Source: Brachyhypopomus gauderio (lineage: Eukaryota; Chordata; Actinopteri; Gymnotiformes; Hypopomidae). From it: a stretch of 64,000 nucleotides of DNA. The position numbers and the translations under genes are program-made. Position 1 is the stretch's first letter; every line of letters starts with the position of its first letter. Below are positions 1 through 10,733 of this stretch, piece by piece. A model generated the notes under the pieces. That model was given only the letters and a program-made list of their open reading frames with translations, made no database searches and was not told the DNA's origin. The stretch lies in NCBI RefSeq assembly GCF_052324685.1, contig NC_135220.1:12337639-12401638 (forward strand), given 5' to 3'.

Positions 1-350
1 CCACTTATACACACAGCTATGAGATAAACACCACTACACACACACTCTCACACACTCACACACAACCTTCCATTTATACACACACACACAACCTTCCATT
101 TATACACACAGCTATGAGATAAACACCACTGCACACACATACAACCTTCTACTTATACACACAGTTATAAAATAAACAACACTACACACACACAACCTTC
201 CATTTATACACACAGCTATGAGATAAACACCACTACACACACACACACACACACACGCAACCTTCTACTTATACACACAGCTATGAGATAAACACCACTG
301 CACACACATACAACCTTCTACTTATACACACAGCTATGAGATAAACACCA

Positions 351-388
<38 letters not shown>

Positions 389-436
389 CTATCTACTTAT
401 ACACACAGCTATGAGATAGATACCACTACACACGCA
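1..436. repeat. CA-rich minisatellite in a vps51 intron
   Basis: About seven imperfect copies of a unit containing CTTATACACACAGCTATGAG, then an ATAAACACCACT segment and a variable (CA)n spacer. Units run from about 53 to 90 bases, mostly because the CA spacer varies. It lies upstream of the penultimate vps51 exon, so it is probably intronic. The stretch from 437 to 600 shows no coding signal. Confidence 0.85.
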
Positions 437-600
437 CACAAAATACCATTTCTGATCCCAGACTAGAGGGAGAGTATATCGTGTATTCATCCAAAATGGG
501 AAATTATGGTGACGATTCCAAAGACAGGATTGATATTCCTACTGGATGGGAATTAAATGCCAAGACTGAGGAGTATATGTTTATATGCTCCGTTGTGCAG

Positions 601-1209
601 TGCTCCGATGGACACAAATCTGCTCAGTAACATCCACAAGCTTTTCTCAGAGAGGATCGACATCTTCAGCCCAGTAGAATTCAACAAGGTAACAGTGATT
701 GTCACAATACAGAACTGTATTAATTAATTTAAATAAATTAAATTAATAAAGTTTCTTCTGATCGGCTCCATTCTGACTGTCTGTGCTGTGTTCATAATGA
801 ATTAAGCTACTGTCATTTTAGACACAGCTCTGTTTTCATTCCATTGATATAAAATGGACTATATAAACAAAACCACCTGGTAGCATGTGCGCACACACAC
901 ACTCTTCACTCCTGTCCTCTCTCTCTGGTACCCCCCTTCCTCTCTCAGGTCTCCGTCCTTACCGGGATCATCAAGATTAGCCTGAAGACGTTCCTGGAGT
1001 GCGTTCGCCTGCGCACGTTCGGCCGGTACGGGCTCCAGCAGATCCAGGTGGACTGCCACTACCTGCAGATGTATCTGTGGCGCTTTGTGTCCGACGAGAA
1101 CCTGGTCCACTTCCTTTTGGATGAGATCGTGGGGAGCGCTGCCCACCGGTGCCTGGACCCTTCCCCGATGGAGCAGAGCGTGATCGAGGTGATCTGTGAG
1201 AGGGGCTGA
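601..1209 (+). CDS. vps51: VPS51, GARP/EARP tethering complex subunit (C-terminal two exons only)
   Basis: Two exons are visible: 601-688 and 949-1209, with stop TGA at 1207-1209. The first opens after TTGTGCAG and encodes [19 protein letters not shown]; the second opens after TCTCTCAG and begins [20 protein letters not shown]. The product ends [13 protein letters not shown], the conserved C terminus of vertebrate VPS51 (zebrafish fat-free). In this family VPS51 joins VPS52, VPS53 and VPS54 (GARP) or VPS50 (EARP) and tethers endosome-derived vesicles at the trans-Golgi or at recycling endosomes. Only about 116 C-terminal residues are in the window; the rest lies to the left. The neighbour tm7sf2 follows on the same strand, as in mammals. 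Identification is firm from recalled sequence similarity. The acceptor at 600 is the least certain boundary. Confidence 0.93.
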
Positions 1210-1797
1210 GGACTCGGGCTCTGAAAGACAGATGCACAAACGGCACCCTCACCTGCATCGACTGAGCCACTGAAATGTAGTGAATGAAATTCCAGTTCAT
1301 GTCTGGATGTGGGACCAATTGTCCTAGGTGTGCCTGTACTAACAGATTCCACTGGTGAGCTGTTACAGTTGCTGTTGTGCCCAGAACTGGACTTTAAACC
1401 CCTGAAACTATGTACAAAATAATGTGTAAAAACAGTAGTATTAAATTATATTGTAAAGAAACAACTCTGGATAAGAACTGCATATAACGTTAACACTATG
1501 ATTGCTGTCATGACATTTTCATCAAAAATTTGGAGCTGGGATTCTGGGACTGGGAATTGAACAAAATGAGCACTAAAATAATACATTTTTTAAATCAGTT
1601 AAATCAACATGGGCTGTTGATGGTTAATCACTAATAATGGAATGTTTCTTAAAGTTTCTGCATTGTATTCGACTGTCAACACAGTGAAATTGAAGACTGA
1701 AATATTAAAGTCAATGTGAATTGGAAATGAGGATATAGTTTACTTCCTTAATGTGACGTATTTAAAAGTAAAACGTCAACGTTTCAAGCGTGGTGTT
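1210..1797 (+). other. vps51 3' UTR and intergenic DNA
   Basis: No coding signal. ATTAAA-type polyadenylation candidates lie near 1440 and 1705. Otherwise AT-rich unique-looking sequence. Confidence 0.5.
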
Positions 1798-2139
1798 CAA
1801 AATAGACTACATAATATGTACAAATTGTGACCCTAGACAGTATATCATATGCAGTATACTACCAAAATAAAAATTTCCAGTACATGAAAGAGACCTGGAT
1901 GGCATACTGCTACCTTCCATATATTCCAGTACATGACCAGGGAAATCCTGGTGATGTACTGTATCCAGTCGTGCAACGGTGGCAGAAAATCTTTCACAAG
2001 TGAGTGGAGCCTTCACACGTGACCCCATATTATAGTTTGCAATTGTCACTGGATACTATACTGCATACTATTATGGGGACCATTATACTGTATACAGTAT
2101 ATACTGTATGTGGTATAAAGTATGTAGTAGGCTATTTTG
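1798..2139. mobile_element. MITE-like element with terminal inverted repeats
   Basis: The left end reads CAAAATAGACTACATA and the right end, read on the other strand, CAAAATAGCCTACTACATAC, giving imperfect inverted termini about 340 bases apart. The interior is AT-rich with many GTATAC/CAGTAT palindromes and no coding frame. No clear target duplication was found, so superfamily and exact ends are uncertain. Confidence 0.4.
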
Positions 2140-3000
2140 AAAATAGACATGATTTTATCAGTCAGCTTTTGAGTCAGATCTGAATGCTAGTCTGTATTCT
2201 ATATTCTATAACCATATTTACACTCTTCACAGTTACACAGTGCTATATGGTCAGTAGTTGGGTGAAGAATATTAGTTTAGTAAGGAAAAAGTATGCAGAT
2301 TATTACCAAAGGGTATTTATATACAGTCATCATATATTAGTCATTTGACAGAATTATATCTGCACAGTGTAGGTGAGCTGCATTCTTAACATATAATCCT
2401 GACTAAATACCTTGAACATAATCTGGTATTCTCCACATTCTTCAAATGTAAGAATTTGAGCTGCTAGTATGTTGGTAGACCAGATATTCTAATGTAGAGG
2501 AGGATCTCTGGATAGACCAAATCCACACCTACTCGCTGGGATTAATGTGAACTAGCCAAGGCAACATTCCATGATATTCTTATGTTGGTATGTAAAAGTC
2601 CCGAAATTCTGTTCATTATTCTGTATTTGGTAGTTTTTTCTTGTCGAACCACCAAGCTCAGCACACGTGTAGCTTCCTGTGACAATCATGGGCTTGTGAT
2701 TTCGGACCAGATTGGGTAGAAAAAGTGGGATATTTCCCCCTGATTGTAAAGAATGGCAGAACGTTCTTTTCATTCATCCCTCTATCCTCTCGTAGGAATC
2801 CATTGATTGTATAACTCCTTCAGATATAAAGATAGAACAACAAAATTTGCTGTACTGATTTAACTGCTCTGCCTAGTCACCAAACTGAAAGAAGAAACCG
2901 CTCAAAATATCGTATGTGATTAAAAAAAAATTATAAAATCACATGTGTTGTATTACTTAAACCTCTATAAACATTATCCAGTTTTTAGGGGTCTATAAAG
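2140..3000. other. Intergenic, nothing recognised
   Basis: AT-rich sequence between vps51 and the tm7sf2 promoter. I see no gene, long repeat or RNA gene here. Confidence 0.5.
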
Positions 3001-3353
3001 ATCTAATAGTCGGGGGAGTGAGGGGTATTAGCGATAGGCGCGTCGTCTACCCAATAGGTGCATGACGCCATAGCGCGTCATACTGTGCACTGCTGTCACA
3101 CGCGTATCGTTCAACACAGACTTGTGGCTGATTGGGTTAAATAAATACTTGGGCTGGTATTCTCGCATGACTTCTGTTTTCATTGGCTTACCAGCCCCCT
3201 CTCCACGGTGACGTGATGACCGCGCCAAGCCCTCATTGGGTAGATATAATTCGGTAGTTTGTGTTTTGGGAGGAACCGCGCACACGTTCCAACATCTGTG
3301 TTTCACGGGGACGCGCAAATGCTGGAAATTAAAATAGAGCTTGCTTAAGAAAG
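3001..3353 (+). promoter_or_regulatory. tm7sf2: Probable tm7sf2 promoter and 5' UTR exon
   Basis: A CpG-rich stretch in otherwise AT-rich DNA. It holds four CCAAT/ATTGG boxes (3051, 3131, 3182, 3235) and a CRE-like TGACGTGATGAC near 3210. It ends with a good splice donor AAG|GTAAGAG at 3353/3354, suggesting a noncoding first exon spliced to the coding exon near 3612. NF-Y (CCAAT) sites next to SREBP sites are typical of sterol-synthesis promoters, which fits the gene. I did not find a clean SRE. The assignment is inferred from composition and position. Confidence 0.5.
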
Positions 3354-3439
3354 GTAAGAGAAGACATATAACACACCATAAATCATATTCATAGTGCCAT
3401 CGATAATAATGGTTGTGTGTAAATGCTTTTTTAGTTTTT

Positions 3440-3589
3440 TCGTGTATAAGACGCGCTGAATTAAGGACATTAAATTAAACGTCTGTTATTCGTGTATAAA
3501 ACACGCTGAATTAAGGACGTTGAATTAAACGTCTGTTATTCTTATATAAAACGCGTTGAATTAAGGACGTTGGATTAAACGTCTGTTAT
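3440..3589 (+). repeat. Three head-to-tail 50-bp repeats just upstream of tm7sf2
   Basis: Exact 50-base period: units 3440-3489, 3490-3539 and 3540-3589. Each carries a TATA-like core (GTATAAGAC, GTATAAAAC, ATATAAAAC), then TGAATTAAGGAC and AAACGTCTGTTAT. The units differ at only a few positions each. The array ends 23 bases before the start codon, so it lies in the 5' UTR, a UTR intron or the core promoter. Confidence 0.95.
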
Positions 3590-3612
3590 GCGGCGTCTTT
3601 ACATTGGACAGA

Positions 3613-3687
3613 ATGAAGCTGGGCAAGCGCGAGAGGCGTTCTGCTGAAAGGGAATTTGGAGGAACTTTGGGTACGGTGCGTGCGTGA

Positions 3688-3758
<71 letters not shown>

Positions 3759-3774
3759 CGTGCGTGAGTGTGAG

Positions 3775-3822
<48 letters not shown>

Positions 3823-3823
3823 C

Positions 3824-3862
<39 letters not shown>

Positions 3863-3866
3863 CGTG

Positions 3867-3913
<47 letters not shown>

Positions 3914-4024
3914 AATGTATATTTGTGTGTGTGTGTGTGTGTGCGTATATTTGTGTGTGCGTACGTGCGTGTGTGTACGTGTGTGAGTGTGTGCGTGTGC
4001 GTGCGTGCGCGTGTGTACATATGT

Positions 4025-4057
<33 letters not shown>

Positions 4058-6893
4058 GCGTGCATGCGTGTGTGTGTGTTATCAGTGACCCCTTTGAACA
4101 AACGCTTTATACACACGAACACGTTCTATTCCCTCCGTCGTCTGTTTGCAGGAGCCACGTGCATTCCTGTCTTCCTGCCTCTGACTGTTTTGTACCTCCT
4201 GAGTGTGTGTCAGTCCCCGAGGGCCAGTGTGCTGCAGTGGCCCCCCCCTCTCCCCCACACCTCTCACCTCTGGCACCCGTGGGTTCCTGCCATTATTGGC
4301 GGCTGGATTGCACTCCAGATTTTCCTCTACATGCTGCCAGTGGGCAAGGTGTGTGAACCTGATGGATTCTAACATGGACACTTGAGATTTCCGGCCTGTT
4401 TTACATAATGTATTGTACGGTATTCACCTGTTCCCAGATTTCCCAGGGGTTAGTTCTCAGAGATGGGTCCAGACTGAAGTATCCAATCAATGGTGATATG
4501 ACTTCTACAAACACACTTGTTTACTGAAATGTAATTTTTCACACTGAACATGAAGCAGGACTGATTATCTGTATGTTGCTTCTTTATTGCTGTGCTAATG
4601 CCCTTAGATGGGTCCAAATTCCATTGTGATTTAAGCCCTGTCTATTGAAAATCAGTTTACTTCTTGGTTTCATATTCTATACATTTTCCATGTCAGGATT
4701 TCATAGGTTAATAGGATGAAAGCTTTTCATGTGACTGCTCTGTTCGGATACTCCAACTGTCTTTTTTCCAAGAGCTTTCAAACTACATTTTCAAAACTGA
4801 GATTTTCGATTATGCGGGACTGATTGTGGACTAATGTGTCAGTACAATTATTAGAACGTATAATTCTAATCACCTATCCACCCTTTTTATTTTGTAACAA
4901 ACATCTTATGTCATGCATGCAAGTGAAGATGATTATTAATGATCTTCAACTTTTCTCAAAGGCTTCCAGGCCCTGTGTGTGACCGGCCTGCTGCTGGTCC
5001 TGTGTCTGTGGTTGGGGATGCCACTGGGACACCTGTTTGAGCTGATGGTGCCTCTTGCAGTGTGTGCCATTGTGGTGGCATATCTTCTATCACTCTACCT
5101 GTACATCCGTTCCTTCTGGGCCTCTCCCCACGCTCTGGCGCTCGGAGGGAACACAGGTTGGGTTCACTTCAACCTGCAGTGTCATGGAAACATGGAGCTT
5201 GAGCTCTGTTTGCACTATACATTATATATTTGTCTCAAGCACTATATGAAAATTCTGTTTTATGTTGGACACCATAGAAAATGTATAGCTGTACTGTTGT
5301 GTACTTTTATTTATTACTTGTTATATATTTTTTATAATATATTCCATGACTCCTTTTGTTTCCAAGTTTTATTTCAATCTTCTTTAGATGGATCTGTTCA
5401 TTTATTGTTTATATTCTTATTCTTATTGTTTATATTCTCTAGGTAATCCCCTATATGATTTCTTTATGGGACGGGAACTTAATCCTCGCATCGGGTCCTT
5501 TGACCTTAAATACTTCTGTGAGTTGAGACCAGGCTTAATTGGCTGGGTAAGCAGTGTCACTAGTGTCTTTAAATTTCCCACCCTGCCTAATCATGTCTTC
5601 CTCTCGTTTTGTGCAAGTGATTGTCACTCTGTGTAATCTGCTGAGTAGGTGGTGTTGAATCTGGCCATGCTGATGAAGGAGGTGGAGCTTAGAGACTCTC
5701 CATCTCTGCCAATGCTGCTAGTGAATGTCTTCCAGCTGCTCTATGTCACTGACGCTCTGTGGAATGAGGTGGGAGTCGGTCTGCAGGTCTCGTTTTGCAT
5801 CTACATTTTGCTTTCACCGAAGTATAAATAATGTGCATACCAAGACTGACTGGCTCATTATACACCGCACATGCAGGAGGCCGTTTTGACCACCATGGAC
5901 ATTGTGCATGATGGGTTCGGGTTTATGCTGGCGTTTGGGGATCTGGCATGGGTGCCTTTCACATACAGTCTCCAGGCTGCGTTTCTAGTTGTGCATCCAC
6001 ACACACTGAGCCCTCTTACCGCACTGGGAATTATCATTCTAAACGGTAATTCAGAGTATTGGTAATCAACTTGGATATCTGTGGAAGAGAATTAAGACAC
6101 AAGTAATGAATCTGTATTGTTGTTTTTTTGTCCAACCTCCCTTATTCACCCATTTTAGGAGTTGGTTATTACATATTCCGTAGGAGTAATTCTCAGAAGA
6201 ACCAGTTTAGGAGAGATCCGACACACAAAAGTGTTGCACGTGAGTACAACTTTGTAATTTATGGGGGTTGCACTCAATCTGTACCATTAACACAGTGTGT
6301 GATTAAAATGAGCATAAAGAAGTATGTACTCATCATTTCATGGGTCTCTGTGTACAGGGTTAATAGGGAGGGCGTCATTGTAGGACTGAAACTGACTTGC
6401 ACCATGTGAAAAGATTTGAAGGGACTGAATATAACCAGCATACACCAATCCACTTGTTCTTTTCTTGTAGACTTGGAAACTATTGCCACAGCAACAGGAA
6501 AGCGGCTGTTAGTGTCAGGCTGGTGGGGCTTCGTGAGACATCCAAACTACCTGGGGGACATCCTGATGGCATTGGCATGGTCTCTGCCTTGCGGTAGGTC
6601 TGCTGGCAAATTAAAATCTCCTCATCTGAAACGTTTGTGCTAATAAGGAAGATGTGATTGATCAATCTTTATCAATATACGCAATATATAATAATGACAC
6701 ACCTCTAATCTTTTACCTGATTTTTTTTCCAGGGGTTTCACACATTTTGCCTTATTTCTATGTTATTTATTTTACTATTCTGCTCATCCATCGAGAGGAC
6801 CGTGATGAACGGCAATGCAGAGCAAAGTACGGAGTGGCGTGGGACACATACTGCAGACGTGTCCCCTACCGGATCATTCCCTACCTGTACTGA
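3613..6893 (+). CDS. tm7sf2: TM7SF2, delta(14)-sterol reductase
   Basis: Ten coding exons: 3613-3670, 4152-4348, 4438-4492, 4962-5156, 5443-5546, 5649-5768, 5877-6045, 6159-6239, 6471-6593, 6733-6893. Joined they give 420 residues, close to the human protein (about 418). The start is supported by EFGGTLGA shortly after it, matching the vertebrate N terminus. Both ERG4/ERG24 signatures are present: [16 protein letters not shown] (about 169-184) and [18 protein letters not shown] (about 339-356). Several hydrophobic segments fit a polytopic ER or inner-nuclear-membrane protein. The family reduces the C14=C15 double bond of sterol intermediates with NADPH in cholesterol synthesis; LBR is the paralogue, but the lamin-binding Tudor region of LBR is absent here. 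Intron 1 is almost wholly a TG-rich tract. It converges on znhit2. No break seen. Confidence 0.96.
3684..4080 (+). repeat. Compound (TG)n microsatellite in tm7sf2 intron 1
   Basis: About 400 bases of TG repeat broken by GCGTGCGTGAGTG blocks recurring at intervals of roughly 40-60 bases. It starts about 15 bases inside the intron. It leaves one frame open on each strand, but these translate to Cys-Val or Thr-His runs and are not genes. Confidence 0.95.
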
Positions 6894-8175
6894 TCCCAGC
6901 AGAGACTGTCCAGTCCACAGCTGTCCAAAGTTCGGCACTTGGTGGCCCGCAGACAGATTTTAATTGACCGGGCTGCTTTCTTAAAATGGTTCTCTCGCCT
7001 GCTTGGCAGTGTAATTTCCCCTTTCACCTGATGGTGTCAGCAGTGCCATAAACGTACAGTGTCTGTGGTGACATGGTGTTAACTGAGTGACCTAGGAGTT
7101 TTTTCACTCTGGAAATAATTAACTGAATCACAGACGTGACTGCAGCAAAAAGCACAAAGTTTACAGCGAGAACCGGCGATTTCAATAGAGATGGAAACCG
7201 AGTAATTTTTCATCAACAGCTATAGCAAACAAATGGCTCATATGGCAAGGAATTGTAGCGGTAATGAAATTTAATATCAAAATACATTATTAAAGAAAAC
7301 ATGAACATTACAGTAAATAATCAAGAAGTTAGATGAAAGAATGTAACTGGAAGCTACCAAACTCTCGGTTTTCTGTCCGAGCTCGCGGGAGGAGCATGTG
7401 AATATCAGCAGAGCTTGTTGTGGTGCGACTATAACTTGCAGTATTTTCAGTTAATATCCCGCTGAATACCAAAATGTTATTGCAATAAGTCAATAAATAC
7501 TTAGTGATATGGATGCTTCTTTTTGGGGGGTGCCAGAGGTTCCTTGTGTGTGTGAGAGAGAGAGAGATACTTCCTAAATATCATTCCTAAGCTTTGTGGA
7601 GATACTCAGATTGGGTATAGACAGTGCCTTCCACCATTTTAAAAGGACAATGCAGGTCCTATTTAAAAATGTGAGAAGAAAACATTCCGAGTGAATGAAA
7701 AGCCATTTTTACATGTTACAATTTGCATTAAATCACTCTGGTATATGAACGCTGTTTGGTTCTGTAAAGATAAGATCAAGGGATGGAGGGGTTAGCTGTC
7801 TCTTTTTTAAACTCATGAGTTAATCTAAACCAAGGTCAGGTGTGTTGAAGCAGCTCTACAACTGGCATTCTGTCTGTACACCTATGAGCTGATGGAGTAT
7901 ACTTCACCGCTCCTGGAGCTAACGTTAGGTACTGATAGCCTTGGTTATCTGGATCAGGTCTAGTAGGACTGCATGGCTCTAGCTCTCCAGAAACAGTGTG
8001 AGCACTTCAATGATGCATACAATATCTGAAGCAAAATATATACAGGTTATTTTTAAAAACATATATTTCACTACTTGTGATAAGAAATGTACAGTTGTAA
8101 TCTTTGTTACTGATATTAAATATGATCAAATAGAACTGCACAGAAATCCATAGTTTAATTATAACACTTCTAATA
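6894..8175. other. 3' UTRs of convergent tm7sf2 and znhit2
   Basis: The tm7sf2 transcript probably ends after AATAAA at 7492-7497. A minus-strand ATTAAA (plus-strand TTTAAT near 8153) could serve znhit2, about 20 bases beyond its stop. A short GA run lies near 7553. No further gene recognised. Confidence 0.5.
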
Positions 8176-9858
8176 TTACTTAATCTCCTCTATCAACATT
8201 TTTCTCCCCCCCATTTCTCTCTTTTCTTTCTCTACTGTGACCCTTTCTTCACTTCTCCTGCAGTATTCTGCCCATGTATAGCCTGCCAAGCTCCTCAGAA
8301 CAACTGAGTTTTCCTTTACCCAGGACTGAAGAAACGTGCACTTCTTTACTGACATGAAACACTTCCGTCTCCATTCTTTCTCTTCTTTAGGAACCAAAGC
8401 TTTGGCTCTTCCAAGAGCTTCCTGTAAGTGAGACAAGGCAGCCAGGGTGTAGCCTGTAGGATCCTCTCTGCTCTCTCCAGTAAGGATATGTGCCACAGCT
8501 CCCACAGCCCTGGTGGCTGCATCAGGGTCTTCTCGGTCAGCGTATGCACCTGCTGCGACAGTCATAACCCCAGCTTCCAGGGCCTCTGGGAGAGAGTTAA
8601 AAACTCTTCCAGAGCCCAGACCCTCAGAGACGACTAACACAGCGCGGCAGAACTCCTGCATCTGCTCGGGTTCTGAGATGTCCCCATTAAAGAGACACAG
8701 AGAGAAGGTATATCCATACAGCGTGTTGATGAGGCTAAACTGTACTAAAGGGGATGGGTTTGCAGAGAGTGTCTGAAGTGGAGGGATCTTGGCACTGATG
8801 GGTGGCGCAGTAGGTCTGGACCCATTTTCATTTCTCTTGTTCATTTGTGATGGTTCCTTCTGTTTTTGAAGTCCTACTTTTCCTCTTGTCTGAGCTTCAG
8901 TGGTTTGTGTTTGCTGCATTACACTTTTTTCATTCTGTATTTCTTCACCAGCTTCCATATTTTCACAAGTCATGGTCTGCATCATGTTTTCTTGATCATG
9001 ATGTTCTTCTGACTGCAATTCCTCAATTAGTGCTTTAGTATCTCGTGTATGCCTTTCCCACCATGGGCTCCACAGTGGTACCAGCTCTCCAATGACTCCT
9101 CCCTTAATGAGCTCCTCAAACTTCTCCTTGTGCTTAGACGGCAACAGAGACCACAGTTCATCTTCACTTAGAGAGTCAATATTCAGTCTTGACAGCTTCA
9201 GTGCTAGATCTTCTTCCTCATCTTCTCCAGGGCCGAGACCTTCTTCGATCTGTTGGAGTCTATGCAGGATCTCATTTATCTCTTCACTTTGTTCCTCTCC
9301 GCTTGCTTGAATTTCAGCCAATCTGGACAACAGTTCCAACACCTGGACATCCTGTCCTGTAGCCTGTCCCCCACTTTCCTCAAGCAGGTCTTTCAGCTCA
9401 CTGTCCATCCCTCCTCCGTCAGCACTCCGTCTCAGCCTCAGCAAAATGTCCTGCATCTTGGTCCTGCCCTCCTTTTCTGACACACCCTGATATTTCAGCT
9501 CCTGAGACACACATTCCTTATAGAACTCCTCTGAACATGCAGAGTGAGATGGACTTCGATAGCAGCTCAGTCCACAGTAGGGCATGTTGCATCTAGGACA
9601 AGTATAGCATGAGGGTTTAGATAAGCAAAGGCCACATGCTTTGACAGATGATTCTACAGATCCACTTCTGCTGTCTTTCTCACTAGCTGGAGTAATTAAA
9701 GTATCAGAAACACCTCTTGTAGGAAGTGATATTCCATCTTTTGTGGTGGGTTCGGGTTCAGGGTCTATCCAGTCACTCTGTTGGACTTCCTGTGGTGCAA
9801 TGTCCATCAGTAATGTCCGCACACACTCAGGAATCCTTCGTCTAACCACGCGGTCCAT
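8176..9858 (-). CDS. znhit2: ZNHIT2, zinc finger HIT domain-containing protein 2
   Basis: One uninterrupted 560-residue frame on the minus strand; mammalian ZNHIT2 is also encoded by a single coding exon. A HIT-type zinc finger lies at about residues 75-108 with ligand pattern CX2C-X8-CX2C-X4-CX3C-X5-HX2C. The middle is acidic and Glu/Gln-rich with a likely coiled coil. The C-terminal part contains the conserved region with LVQFSLINTLYGYTFSLCLF and WVKENSVVLRSLAGY. In the family it bridges RUVBL1/RUVBL2 (R2TP/PAQosome) to U5 snRNP assembly. The protein is longer than human (about 400), mainly in the linker. ATG at 9858-9856 is the first Met. A minus-strand acceptor at 9900 just upstream suggests a spliced 5' UTR. 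Confidence 0.95.
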   Translation of the reverse strand: MDRVVRRRIPECVRTLLMDIAPQEVQQSDWIDPEPEPTTKDGISLPTRGVSDTLITPASEKDSRSGSVESSVKACGLCLSKPSCYTCPRCNMPYCGLSCYRSPSHSACSEEFYKECVSQELKYQGVSEKEGRTKMQDILLRLRRSADGGGMDSELKDLLEESGGQATGQDVQVLELLSRLAEIQASGEEQSEEINEILHRLQQIEEGLGPGEDEEEDLALKLSRLNIDSLSEDELWSLLPSKHKEKFEELIKGGVIGELVPLWSPWWERHTRDTKALIEELQSEEHHDQENMMQTMTCENMEAGEEIQNEKSVMQQTQTTEAQTRGKVGLQKQKEPSQMNKRNENGSRPTAPPISAKIPPLQTLSANPSPLVQFSLINTLYGYTFSLCLFNGDISEPEQMQEFCRAVLVVSEGLGSGRVFNSLPEALEAGVMTVAAGAYADREDPDAATRAVGAVAHILTGESREDPTGYTLAALSHLQEALGRAKALVPKEEKEWRRKCFMSVKKCTFLQSWVKENSVVLRSLAGYTWAEYCRRSEERVTVEKEKREMGGRKMLIEEIK

Positions 9859-10440
9859 TGTAAGCTTATCCTATATGAAAAATGAGGTAAATTCCTTCCC
9901 TGCAGACAAGATGTATAAGGATGTCAAGAGCTTGTAGATTTTTCAAAGATGTGTTTGCATCCCTGACATAATTTACAAATCACCAACACACTAGCCACTT
10001 GTAAATGTTAACCTGGTTATGTCCAATAGCTCAAACATCTAGCTGCCAGTTACTCTAGCCTAGGGTGTCCATTTAAATAACCCCTAAAAGAATGACAGAT
10101 GATATATTGGGATACATTAAAGCACAAATAACGTAATCCTAGGAAGCTAGCCAACAGCGCTGGCTATATTGTTCTAGAAGTCTGCAATACTGAACGTCGG
10201 TCTGGTCTCAAATATATAAACAAAATCTACAACGATCTAGTTAGTTAGATAATTCACTCCATAATAATGTTTCCATTAGTGAATGCAAGAAACGCATGCT
10301 TTGTTCTTAATGATTTTTTTAACATATACTCTTGTGCATTTAATATTGTTGTATGATTTTGTACTTACGAGTCAGATTAGAGATCATGTTGGAGAGCGCT
10401 GCGTTATTGGTCGCAGGCTGATGACGCAATGACGCTACGA
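9859..10440 (-). promoter_or_regulatory. znhit2: znhit2 5' UTR intron and promoter
   Basis: On the minus strand a donor GACTC|GTAAGTAC at 10369/10368 and an acceptor CTTGTCTGCAG ending at 9900 define a likely 5' UTR intron of about 470 bases. Upstream of the donor, 10380-10460 is GC-richer with an ATTGG box and TGACGCAATGACG, the likely promoter. It sits only about 160 bases beyond the mrpl49 polyadenylation signal. Confidence 0.55.
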
Positions 10441-10602
10441 CCATCTGCGCAGACTCGTCAGCAATTATTGTGTAGGGGCATGTAGTTTTAATACGCAGAC
10501 AATCAAATGCGTCAGAAAAATGTTAGTCCAATATAAAAATATTCGGTCATACCGTATGAGTGGACAAATAAAAAGTCGTACATTAAACGCAGCGACTGAA
10601 TC

Positions 10603-10608
10603 TTTATT
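10603..10608 (-). other. mrpl49: mrpl49 polyadenylation signal AATAAA
   Basis: Plus-strand TTTATT reads AATAAA on the minus strand, about 125 bases past the mrpl49 stop codon and before the znhit2 promoter. Confidence 0.65.
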
Positions 10609-10733
10609 TGTTTCAGTTCTTCATATTGCATCAAAACATTCATATTTACATTTTAGCAATACACAAATCTGATCCAGAGTGTAAAATAGTTTTCGCTAAT
10701 TACAGCAGCACTTTCGCCATTCTATAACCTTGT

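Noticed and set aside
3586-4372. Long frames on both strands over the TG tract (Cys-Val and Thr-His runs)
   Set aside because: They are translations of a (TG/CA)n microsatellite in tm7sf2 intron 1; only the part after 4152 is a real exon.
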